64,000 nucleotides of DNA from Acanthosoma haemorrhoidale (Eukaryota; Arthropoda; Insecta; Hemiptera; Acanthosomatidae). The translations under genes and the position numbers were made by a program. How positions within the stretch are numbered: the stretch's first letter is position 1; the number at the start of each line of letters is the position of its first letter. Below are positions 36,621 to 46,590 of the stretch, one piece after another. The stretch is taken from contig OV884009.1 in the NCBI GenBank assembly GCA_930367205.1, positions 85,581,189 to 85,645,188 on the forward strand, given 5' to 3'. Below the pieces are notes generated by a model. It did no database searches and had not been told where the DNA came from. It was given only the letters and a program-made list of their open reading frames with translations.

Positions 36621-38950
36621 AAAGGAAACAAAACACCAAGACAACCCCACTAAAGAGGTGCAAAGATGAGCCTCCCGGTCAACCATTTACTCCGAAGAAG
36701 AAGGAAAAGGAACAAGAGTCTATATGTCAATAAGGCGAAGTAAACAGATGGCTAAGAACAAAATTGAGAACCGTTTTAAACAAATAACCATATTAAATAA
36801 ATGTTATTTTAACAGCGCAAGTACATCTGAGCGCTATAATACTGCAAACCCTCATAGACAGCAATCAAATTTATCACGTCAGCAACAAACAGCAGCTTGA
36901 CATACGTCATGTATCATGGGAAAACAAATGGGAATTAATTATGTACAATTGGAGGTAATTCAGAACAGAAGGTAGGGTGGAAGCATTGCTACAGGAATTA
37001 AACTGCACTGAGTGGTTAATAATGTGGTTGTCAGAAATAAGGCGAAAAGATTAAGGTTGTTGGCACTCTCAGGAGGGCTACTCATTTTATGTGAGTGGAT
37101 GCAAAAAAAGTTGAGAATCACTGAACTGTTTAAACCCGAGAAGTAGCTCATTTTGCACTTACATTTTCAAGTTTGGAATTTTTAAGAATTTATTCTTATT
37201 TTTGTATTGAACAAATAAACGTTGAACGTTGCGACCAACTGGCCAAAACGGTTCTGCAACGTAAACTTCATTCACAAAGAACTCAATTATCTAAAACAAT
37301 ACCTCAAAACTTACCTGTCTAAAGATCCTTGTTTGAGAATTTGAGTTTGCATTCATCCTGAATTACAGTGCAAATGGCCGCTTGGTTCCCAGTGATAACA
37401 CTTACCAAAAGGACTCTAAATCAAGATGGGTGGTTATTTAACTTAAATATGGAAGAAGGACGTAAGTTTTAACACTATGTGTTATTAGGAATTTGTATTC
37501 ATTAAACAATTATCCCTTATACAATATTTAGTCTGATAGGAATGTTGACTCTCAGAAATATAGGAAGGTAATCTTTAGATATAGTAATATTCCTTTAACT
37601 GGCAATTATTGGAATTAGAAAACGTGGCCTAATCCAAAGTAATTCGAAGAGAAGTTCTGTAAATCATTATTTTCACCAAAAAGGTGTTCATAAAATGCTA
37701 ATTGTCTATGTTTCTGGTGTGAGGGACATTAACTAATATTCTTCAAAAGTTTTGGCATGAATCATAATCCCCATTTTCATTGGTACATAAATAAAAAGCA
37801 TATTTTCATGACATTCATAGGTCTTTGTGCCAAGGTATTGTTGGAATCAAAATGTTCTTTAAACGCTCTGTTATCGAGTAATGCGAGAACCAACTGCGGG
37901 AACCGGTGGTATTGGTAATTTTCTTGCAAATTCAGTCAAGCCAGCTTTTCAAACACAATCGAACAAAGGTCAAATTCGAAGCTACACGTGAATATAAGCT
38001 TTATTAATTACCTAATAGCATTTAAACCTATCCATCAGTCTATTGTTGATGCTTGTTACGGTTGGTCATGTTAGCCATGGGAATGCTGACAGAGGAGAGC
38101 CGCAATCGTACCGCAAAAGCAGCAGGACACACCCAAATGAATATCTTTTCGATTTAAGTATAGTTTAGTCAGATCCATTAATAAATACTTTTAGTGCTGA
38201 ACCAAAAACAAAAGAAAAATTAGATCTTCATGAATACGCTAAAAATCTTTTATACTAAAACTTGGTTACACTATTGTTGTTGTTTTGTTTTTTTACAATC
38301 AATGAGCAATTAATTTTATTTTAGTAGTTTTACATTTGGTTTATACTACCTAACTGTTCCTCTATCGCCCATCTTTGCGTCTCAAATGAAAGCTATACTT
38401 TTTAACTTATCCTGTAAAAAATAATGAACTTAGCTTAAGTCCAGGTCAACTCAGAAGGTTCATGATTCTTTATAAATTACGTTTTTCCTACTCAAATTAA
38501 AAGTTTCCCAACATTTTTGCCGTTTTTATACCTTTCCGACCACTGTGTGCCGTACCATCCCAAGAATTGTCGAAGTTTATACACTTCAATACAAGTACTA
38601 ATTCTTAAATGTAACGAATAAATTTGTCTAAAAAACGTTATTATTGATTGAGATTTTAATGATGGATCCTGAATTCTTCACACGATATATTTTTTTCCAA
38701 GCACACAACACTGTCAAGATTTTGCAAAATGTTAGTGGGATACTTACTTTTTGTATTACTTATCAGTTTATAGGCGTATGTGAAAAACATATTCTGTAAT
38801 AAATGCTAAAAAAATAGATAAATAAACAGTTGTAAATAGTCTAAAGGCAATACAACTGATACAAGAACTATAAATAAGAACGTTTTAAAAAGTCAACCCC
38901 AGCTATTAAATCAATCTTGGTGATTGCGGAGGTTAGAGTGAGAGGTTTTA
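36621..38950. other. no gene; possible decayed end of the gag-protease element
   Basis: 36621-36780 is purine-rich with KRKQ-like translation and may be leftover element DNA. The rest is A/T-rich. TTGAGAATCACTG at 37111-37123 resembles a hAT terminal repeat end, but no partner was found. Confidence 0.35.
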
Positions 38951-38964
38951 TTGTAATTGTAATT

Positions 38965-39965
38965 TATACTCTTTATTGGGCTATAATTACAATCTGCCTT
39001 TTATAAGGCAATCAGTAATTGCGATAAACGCTCTCATTCATACCATATTTACAATTCATCGTTCACTCACTCATTCATACAATATTTACAGATAGCCCCG
39101 AGACCTCCCAAATCCGCATGCAAAGAGAAAGCGGAGTCTTGGGAAGTCCCCCACGCTCCTCCGTCAGCCGCGTCACCGGATACTAGCCAGTGGAGGCTGA
39201 CTAAGAGCGCGAGAGCCACAGACGCTCAGGACATGATGGGAGTAACTGGCCATTGCCAGGACCCCCGCTGTCACGCGTTTATAGCAGGTCACGAGGCCAC
39301 TGCCGTTTCAGTCTCCGAGGAGGATTATAGGGATGAGTGGCGCAGTGCAATGACTGTGCTACAGGATTAGGGTGGTTAGAAAGACTACTGCTAGCTCTAT
39401 TCCGTATGTCCAGATTGGTTTAAGTATAACTTTGTAGATTAGTAGTTTATTTTCTATTGAGAGATGGGATGTCCTTTGAAGTAGTCTGTACAGTTGTCCA
39501 AAGCGTCTGTTTAGTTCTTGTCTTTCTAGTCTCGTATGTGGGTTCCAGGTCATTCGTTTATTGAGATGGAAGCCTAAGTATCGTACTGTCTCGAATACAG
39601 GGAGAGGAATAGAATTAAAATAAACGAGTGGACAAGTCTAGCGACAAAGGGTGAAGGTAATGTGGGAACATTTTGCTTCATTAACTTTGATCCACCATTG
39701 ATTACACCAATACTCGATCTCGTCAAGGTGTTTTTGAAGGTTATGGGATGCTATGTCGGCGTCTGGGTGGGATGACAAGACTGCAGTGTCATCTGCAAAT
39801 GTGGCCAAGAAGGTATTGGGAGTAGAGGGGACATCCGCGGTGTATAGGTTATAGAGGATGGGGCCCAGGACACAGCCCTGTGGAACTCCTGCATTTATGG
39901 GATAGAAGTTAGAGTATTCTAAACCACAGCGGACTTGGAACAAGCGATTTGAAAGGTAGGACTGT
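38965..39965 (-). mobile_element. LINE-A (Jockey-like): RT palm to 3' tail, internally deleted
   Basis: This is the longest LINE-A 3' portion in the window. In minus order: FQVRCG, GVPQGCVLGPILYNLY and FATFADDTAVLSSHP (39943-39760), then EYWCNQWWIKVNEAKCS, a TAG, YLGFHLNKRMTWNPHTRLER (about 39575-39515) and NKLLIYKVILKPIWTYGIEL (about 39445-39390). About 190 bp present at 59.58-59.77 kb is deleted at about 39390. The 3'UTR body follows (39330-39080), then a tail with a 6-bp hairpin TGCCTT/AAGGCA (38995-39010). The catalytic Asp pair is intact, but the stop and the deletion kill it. Confidence 0.9.
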
Positions 39966-40251
39966 ATACCAGAGGTTTTATTATGACTTATGTTTATGTA
40001 GTGGCATCAAATAAGTGATTTCTATTGATGGATCTCAAAAACAATTTTTTGGAATATTATTGAATTTATTTTTACATTAGCATACATAAAGTATTCTCAA
40101 TAATAAGGAAAATCTGAACTTGAAATCAAGATGAGCAGTGACCTGGGAAGGTCTAAATGTCAGAGAGAAACGGGTTATTAGACAAGAACAGAACCAAATT
40201 TTTTCCAAGATTAATTATATTTCGAACATTTCTCATAACTATTTTTCAGTT

Positions 40252-40335
40252 AGGTATGAATGAGATCATTTATCACAATTATCTATAGCCCAATTAGGCA
40301 GATTGTAATTTTATCTTAATAAAAATTGTTAAATA
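40252..40335 (+). mobile_element. LINE-A tail fragment
   Basis: GTATGAATGAGATCATTTATC followed by AGCCCAATTAGGCAGATTG (hairpin, one mispair) and TAATTTTATCTTAATAAA matches the terminal ~85 bases of LINE-A in plus orientation. It is an extreme 5' truncation. Confidence 0.75.
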
Positions 40336-40699
40336 TTATATTTTTCAATTAAACATATTCAGTGCATCCGTAATACCATAATTCAATATAAGTTCCTCAT
40401 GGAACGGAAAAATAATTTCAAATATATCTAAAAAAGTAAGGCTTTGAGAGCCTGGACAGAAATTGAAATTAATGCAAATATTAATAACTTCGAACTGTTT
40501 TTTTAATATTCATCTTATATATTAGAGCCCCGTGAAAATCTACTGATATTGCCTCTTCTCTATCTTTTATTTTGTTTGTATATATATGATAGAATAATCA
40601 TATTTGATATGATAAGAGTCATACCTAAAAGCAGACCACAAGGAGCACTAAACAAAGAAAATATTATAAAACAAGTTCATCTCAGGACACCCCGGAGAC

Positions 40700-41018
40700 C
40701 ATGCCCTATGGCTAATAAGTGCCACATACGGATAGAGGGGATATTGGGTTTCAAAACTGGATACTCATGAAAGTGATCCGACATACTACATTCCAGCAGC
40801 GGAGAAACAGTGAGCTCCACGAAGATTTCGAGCTGCCTACGGTGGATGAATTCATTCGCCGTAGACATTTTCAATTGTTTGATTCTCTGCAATATATGAC
40901 CAACATCGTGTTTAACATGATTATTCCCACTGCGCTTCCCCATCGATGGCAGAAGGCAGTCGAGGCAGGAACGCTCTATTTTAAGTTAGTATGTAAGATT
41001 AGTTTTAAGATAGTTTGA
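40700..41018 (+). mobile_element. LINE ORF2 C-terminus, second Jockey-like family
   Basis: The 99-codon frame 40719-41018 includes ELHEDFELPTVDEFIRRRHF. This resembles the C-terminal block of Jockey/R1-like ORF2 proteins (.LH.Dl.iPTV.eei.r...r). It differs from LINE-A (NKTLHNDLNIPY type), so it is another family. The upstream part is out of frame and the start is arbitrary. About 200 bp of GC-moderate 3' sequence follows. Confidence 0.5.
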
Positions 41019-43270
41019 AACTCCCCCATTGTCATCCGAAGGTGAGATCCGTCACCTATACCTGTTGCATTTACCTAATTTTTAACAATAGAAATATTAT
41101 GTTGGTTTATAGGATAACAACTTCTTAAAATGCATATACATGCAGTAAAAGGAGCCACCAACAGCTCAGTTATAAAATGGTTTATAATTTAAAAAATATT
41201 ATTAATAGGGGTTAAAAAAAAAGAAGGATATTGGACACATAGGGGGACTGACCTATCCCTATCTAGCCAATTATAATAGCCAATAAAAGAGATTTGCTAG
41301 AAAGAAACTAGACTTGACTTTCAGGCGTCTTCTGGCTAGTCTAGTGCCACTCCTCTCTATCCGTCACCTGGTCCAGTCTTCGAGGAAGGGAGGTAGCTTA
41401 GTCAGGAACTCCGGATAAGACCTCGCCCCCAGAGAATGTGTAAGTTCATATCGAAGTGCTTCTACTAGTTGTATCGGCTGACCAAATGCTGGCACCGGAG
41501 TTGCTAATGTGAGCTAGGCGTTACCTCTCAGCTAAACATTAAGCTTTATTAATTGGATATACTACATCTTTTATTCAAGCGCCTTATTTACCTCCATGAG
41601 GCTGAAAACCCCGTTCAGACACATCTAAAGAAAAGAAGAGCTGGGTCTCTGTAAAGAGAAGTTAGCTAACTACTAGATTACTGTGACGGTCCATATATTA
41701 TAAAGGCTAGATAACTCAGTTATAAACTCACTATCATTCAATCCAGTTTACAATGGTTAGCCCCATCACCTATTCCCCATTTACATTATAAAAATTTCAA
41801 ATCGTAAGAGTTGTTAATATTAACACAAACTGCTTGACAAGCATTGCATTGCAATAAAAGAAGCCAATATCAACTCATTTTTATTTATAGTATAAATTTA
41901 ATTTTAACAAATTAGAGGGAAAAAATGGAGTTTACATTATAAAATAAACTAAGTAAGTAAATAATTATCATAATATATACAGCGTATTTGCATATAAATT
42001 ATTTGATGATGATAATATTGGTTCATGATTTGGTATATCTAATTACCCCCTTCTGGTAAATAAATAGGATATATATATATATATATATAAATTTAGTTTA
42101 TAGACGTTTTAACAAAATAATAAAAATAAAATCGCGAGGCATCTAATCCTAGGAAACAAGTTCTACTAATATCTGTGTAAAGATGGCTAGTTTGAGCTGG
42201 GTGACTAAGTGAGCTTTTAATTAAAGAGTAGGAGGAAATAGCCGGTGAATATTTGAGGTGGCCCTGGTGTTGAATAATTTGCCCGTATCCTGGGCACCGG
42301 TCCCTTAACTCCAATTGGGCCATTAAAAGACTGAGAAAGTAGGTGTTTTATTCTATAGGCCAGCAAGGCTAATAGCTGCATTCTAGCCTTCTATTACTGT
42401 TGCCTCTGGGATTAGTTTTGCATTCCTAAGCGCGGGCCCGAGCGCTCCAGGCTCCCGCTACGGGGCCAACCTTTAAATTCAACAAAGGTGCTCCCTCCCC
42501 CCTTAAACGGCATTAACCCCTTAATATATTTAGTGGGGACCTTTACTGATTGGGCTAGTCCTTTGCACATCTTTTTTCTTCAACGACTGTCTGAGCTCAG
42601 AAACCGCTTTACCCCTCTTTTATTTTTTTAAAATTTAAGTGTAGCTGTTAAAGGCAACAGTTGAGGTCTTTGATGTGAAACTACATTTAAACCTGGCGAG
42701 AGGGTGAGAGAGGGGGGGAATTCTTGAGGTCTGTTCACTCTGGGCCAAAGGTACCCTTAAAAAAATCGTTGGTAGCCTCTTTTGAAATGGATAATTTATT
42801 TGTTCTTAACACATATTTTGCAAGATGTTGCCTGAATATTTAAATAATAACTCAGTTTGAATTAAATCCAAGTAGTATACGCTATTTTCAGGACAGTTTT
42901 AATGACTTTTTGTAATCATAGTTTCTATGAGCAAATTACGTACTAGAGAACCCCTGTAAGAGGCGTTAGTTTTATACGTTAATCAAAATCGTATAAAGAT
43001 ATAAATTTTTTTAAAGCAGCGAATTAATAAATAAACAATTAATCATCTCTCATATATAAGGTATGGTATTCTTATCGACCCTGCATTAAATTGGACATAG
43101 AAAAAAATTAATTTTTAGCTTGGATCCCCGCGGAGAATTTAGCACCGGGTGGTTGAGACCAGAACCGGCAGCCAAACAGACACACTGATAAAACACAAGA
43201 GTTTTTGGCTTAAAAAAACAACAGCAATTAACCTTTAAAACGGAATAAACTTTCTTGGGTAAAAACTAAG
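41019..43270. other. unassigned; GC-rich islands at 41330-41560 and 42120-42760
   Basis: Two blocks are much richer in G+C than the flanks, notably 42420-42480 (GCGCGGGCCCGAGCGCTCC). I tested by eye for rRNA-like and coding-like content and found nothing secure. A 76-codon minus frame (42093-42323) is unrecognised. An AT run lies at 42069-42088. Confidence 0.3.
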
Positions 43271-43590
43271 AACATATTAAAGATTTATACCTTTGCCTTA
43301 TTCAGAGTTAAGGACTGTAACACGTAACAAATAAGACAGATACTACAAAGTATTGGGCCTAACCAGGGAAATCTATTTTATTTCTGATCTATATCAATAA
43401 CTCGGTCCTCAGAACCAACTATTTTCCACAACCTGAAGGAGTGTAGGTTATAAATTTCCAAATCATATATTTGTGGTCATTTAAAGTCCCTGGTTAGGCC
43501 CAATACTTTCTCTTGTGTAATATCTGCCTAATTTGTCACGCCTTACCGTCTTTAACTCTGAATAAGCAATAAGTATAAATCTTTAACATG
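43271..43590. repeat. foldback (long inverted-repeat) element, about 320 bp
   Basis: Arm 1 (43271-43370) and the reverse complement of arm 2 (43486-43590) share the ordered blocks TTAAAGATTTATAC, TTATTCAGAGTTAA, ATTGGGCCTAACCAGGGA and TATCTG.CT.ATTTGT, at roughly 80% identity by eye. The loop is about 115 bp and has no coding potential. The transcript would fold into a long hairpin. A MITE-type nonautonomous DNA transposon is the likely origin, but I could not define target duplications. Confidence 0.75.
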
Positions 43591-43751
43591 TGTGCCCTTT
43601 CAGCACAATAATATATTAACTGTAATGGGCAATATACCACTTTCCACATAAAAACAAAACTAAATATTGAATAAATCAACAATTATACAAATAGTTATCA
43701 TCCGTGACATGAAGGCTTAATAGGCATAAAACAATCATTAATTTATATAAC

Positions 43752-44212
43752 GTCTTTATTGTGCTAAAATTACAATCTGCCTTATTAGGCAATGAGTAAT
43801 TAAGATAAATGATCTAATTCATACCATGTTAACAATTCTTCATTCACACACTTCCTCCAAATCTTCAAGTTCGTCAGTCTGATCAAGAATCTCAATAGTT
43901 TGTGAATTCGTTTTATTGAAACCAGATTTTCAATAGATTTTTCTCCCTCATTCGTACAATATTTACAAACAGCCCAGAGGCCTCCCAAATCCACATGGTT
44001 GTCACCTCCCTCGCATGCTAAGGAGGAAGCGGAATCTTGGGAAGTCCCCCACGCTCCTCCGCCAGCCGCGTCACCGGATACGAGCCAGTGAAGGCTGACG
44101 TAGCGCGCGAGAGCCACATACACTTAGGACATGATTGGAGAAACTGACGGTTGCCAGGACTCCCACTGTCACGCATTTAGTGTCACTAGGCCACTGTCGT
44201 TTCAGTCTCCGA
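43752..44212 (-). mobile_element. LINE-A 3'UTR and tail carrying a Tigger-derived insert
   Basis: The tail hairpin is TGCCT/AGGCA (43778-43791). Between the tail and the 3'UTR body lies about 92 bp (43852-43943) absent from other LINE-A copies. It is nearly identical, reverse-complemented, to 57641-57735, the C-terminal coding end of a Tigger-type transposase. The 3'UTR body (43944-44210) is otherwise standard. This 3' end joins directly to endonuclease sequence at about 44212, where other copies have the ORF2 C-terminus. Confidence 0.85.
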
Positions 44213-44880
44213 GGAGGGAAATTGTTAATAATAAAGGGCTATGATCGGAGGAGAGGTCATCGAGGCGCGTGAGTGAATAGTTTACTGTTCCTAAACTATC
44301 GCAGAAGAAGAAGTCAAGGAGATCTAGATTTCGGTTGGGATCTGATGGCCAATAGGTGGCTGTGTCAGGAGAGATAGTGGAGCAATTTTCTGTTTGAGTG
44401 CAGACAGCAAAGCACAACCTCACGTATTGGTGGATCTTGACCCCCAGTGTTGGTGCTTCGCATTAAAGTCCCCACCCACAAGGAAACGATGTCCGATGGA
44501 CTCTAGAAAGAAGATGAATTGGGAATCGGAAATGGATCTATTGGGAGGGCAGTACACTGATGGTAGAGTAAGGGGGAAACTGAAGGCGCTGATTGACACT
44601 GCTGTGGACTGAAGGAAATCATGTGCTATCGAAGGAACTACGTGATGAGAAATGGAGTTATGAATGACGGTGGTACCTGCATGAGCTCTTCCATCTGGGT
44701 GATCAGTTCGATAAGTGTGGTACTGTCGAACTGTAAACGGTCGCTTACCCGTAAGTCTTGTTTCAGCAATGAGAGCTACGGGGGTTGTCCGGATGAACGG
44801 AATGCTGGAGAAGAGGAACTTGCGGACAGGGAGTGGGCGGTGCCTGTGACTGCTCTCTGTTCCGAACGGAGTCGGCAAAA
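44213..44880 (-). mobile_element. LINE-A ORF2 endonuclease domain
   Basis: Minus frames 44878-44420 and 44423-44202 encode a nearly complete apurinic-like endonuclease. ALIAETRL supplies the catalytic Glu, followed by HAGTTVIHNSI, VYCPPN, VGGDFNAKHQHWGS (about 44480-44440; Asp and Asn of the active site), SPDTATYWPSDPNRNLDLLD and LSSDHSPLLLTI (about 44250-44215; the SDH motif). The enzyme nicks target DNA to prime reverse transcription. One frameshift or stop separates the two frames after WGSRSTNT. The N-terminal WN-type motif is not clear, and the RT is absent because of the internal deletion. Confidence 0.88.
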
Positions 44881-44934
44881 GGGACGGAAGGCCCCAAATT
44901 TCTGGCTGGGGCGCTTCTTGAGCTACCTGTAGCT

Positions 44935-45075
44935 GGCTTCACTTCTCCTGGCCGACGACGTTGTTCGCTCCTGGACTTGAGGATTCTGTAAGCGTCGCAG
45001 CCTTGTAGTTAGTCTTGTAGATGGCCTTGCTGGCACAGCACGCATACTGCAGGATATTTCAGATGCTTCTTGCAC
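44935..45075 (-). mobile_element. LINE-A ORF1 C-terminus (zinc knuckle)
   Basis: Upstream of the endonuclease on the minus strand lies CVLCQQGHLQD, a stop, LQGCDAYRILKSR (about 45040-44980), followed by an Arg/Ser/Pro-rich tail. CxxC..H....Y.GC.aY is the last zinc-knuckle block of Jockey-type ORF1 proteins. Its position immediately before ORF2 fits the usual two-ORF layout. Confidence 0.65.
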
Positions 45076-45585
45076 AATTGACTTAATAATTAATTTATTT
45101 TTCCTTGTTTATAATATAGCAATATTTACTATTTTGAGAAAAAAATTTTGTGTTTCTCGACATTTTTAAACCTACTGATTTTATTATTTATCGTTGTTTT
45201 TGATAATTCTACAGAGAAGAATTTGATACGTGGCATAAATAATGATTTAGAGTGCTAATTAAGTAATGAATATTAATTTACAATGCTCAAATGTAGAAAG
45301 TTTAAATGTAATTTATTCGTATAGAATGTATTTAGCAGATCTTTTTTTCGGACTGGAATGGACGTTTTGATAAAAAAAGATCTCATTATAATCTAATGGT
45401 CCAGGTAATTATTGACCAAATTTTTATTAACGTCTGTTCATATATGAAGAAATCGATTGTGATAATGTTTTATCTCATTACAAGGGGTTTTTAAATTGAT
45501 AAAGTATCAATTTCAATATCCCAGTTTAAATAAAAGTGTCTATGGTAAATGATTATGTCAGGAAAATACGTCATTGTTCATACTC
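45076..45585. other. no feature recognised
   Basis: A/T-rich spacer between two LINE-A copies. Confidence 0.45.
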
Positions 45586-45589
45586 TATA

Positions 45590-45899
45590 TATGCAACTCC
45601 TTTATTGTGATAACATTATAATATGCCCGAATAATAATATGAGTAAATGTAACACCCCAGAGACCTCCCAAATCCACATGTTTGTCATCTCCCTCGCATG
45701 CGAAAGAGGAAGCGGAGTCTTGGGAAGTGCCCCACGCCCCTTCGTCAACCGATTCACCGATTACGAGCCAGTGGAGGCTGACCAAGAGCGCGAGAGGGAA
45801 AGACGGTTAGGACATGATTGGAGATACTGGTCATTGCCAGGGCTCCTACTGTCACGCATTTATAGCAGGTCACGAGGCCACTGCCGCTTGAGCTACTGT
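45590..45899 (-). mobile_element. LINE-A 3' end, tail-side half of composite repeat Y
   Basis: This minus-oriented 3'UTR runs from about 45899 to its tail at about 45600. Part of the tail is deleted: the sequence passes from TAAATGTAACAC straight into CCCAGAGACCTCCC, and the hairpin is degraded. It corresponds to 27422-27765 in repeat X. The 147-codon plus frame across it is antisense to the element. Confidence 0.8.
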
Positions 45900-46314
45900 C
45901 CATTAATAATGGAAACAAATTTACTGCATTATGTAGTGCCTAGAGACGTCCTAGGAAACAAGCGGCAAACACGCACGACTGAACTGTTCTGATGGAGGGG
46001 TATACGCGTAGCGCCTTTATTAAGTCATGCTTCAACCGACGGGTTTAAAGGGGAACATTTGTACGTTATCCACTGGCGTACAATACTCCAGTCTTAAATA
46101 GGAGCAGGTTTTAGGCTAAGGTGCAAAAGTACATTTTACTGTAGCTTTTTATAACTTTTATTAATTTTTTTTTAAGTCGCAGTTTAGGCGTGAGGCCAAG
46201 AATTTTATAATTCGGTCTTCAGTACACTAATTGGGATTAGAAAGGGGGATATTTATAAATATAAAGTTTGAGAGCTAAAAATAGAAACTTTTAACCAGGT
46301 AAACTTTATTTGTG
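45900..46314 (-). repeat. spacer of composite repeat Y
   Basis: Reverse complement of 27026-27421 with scattered differences and small indels, such as extra bases near the CCCTTTAAAC block (about 46050). Shared words include AGTCGTGCGTG, CCGCTTGTTTCCTAGGA, TATTTTTAGCTCTCAAACTT and ATTATTAATGGACA. Confidence 0.7.
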
Positions 46315-46590
46315 TTCCAAGCAGTATTTACTAACAGTCCAGAGACCTCCCAAAACCATATGATTGTCAGAAAGAGGAAGCGGAATCTTGGGAAGTTCCC
46401 CACGCTTCTTCTATAGCCGCGTCACCGGATACGAGCCAGTGGAGGCTGACCAAGTGCACGAGAGCCCCAGAAGCTCAGGACTAGACTAGAAAAACTGGCC
46501 ATTGCCAGAACTCCCACTGTCACGTAATTATAGCTGGTCACGAGGGTACTGCAGGTTTAGTCTCCAAGGAGGTTATAGGGATGAGTGGTT
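46315..46590 (-). mobile_element. LINE-A 3'UTR, upstream half of composite repeat Y
   Basis: Begins (minus sense) at CCACTCATCCCTATAACC, where it is 5'-truncated, and runs through the 3'UTR body to GTAAATACTGCT, where it joins the spacer at the same point as repeat X. No ORF2 sequence is present, unlike X. Confidence 0.8.

Noticed and set aside
37111..37123. TTGAGAATCACTG, like a hAT terminal repeat end
   Set aside because: No partner repeat, target duplication or hAT coding remnant nearby.
42120..42760. Mitochondrial rRNA insertion
   Set aside because: A few words (for example CTGAGCTCAG) recall large-subunit rRNA, but no extended ordered match could be read by eye.
45549..45992. 147-codon plus-strand frame
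   Set aside because: Antisense to the LINE-A 3'UTR of composite repeat Y, with no family resemblance.
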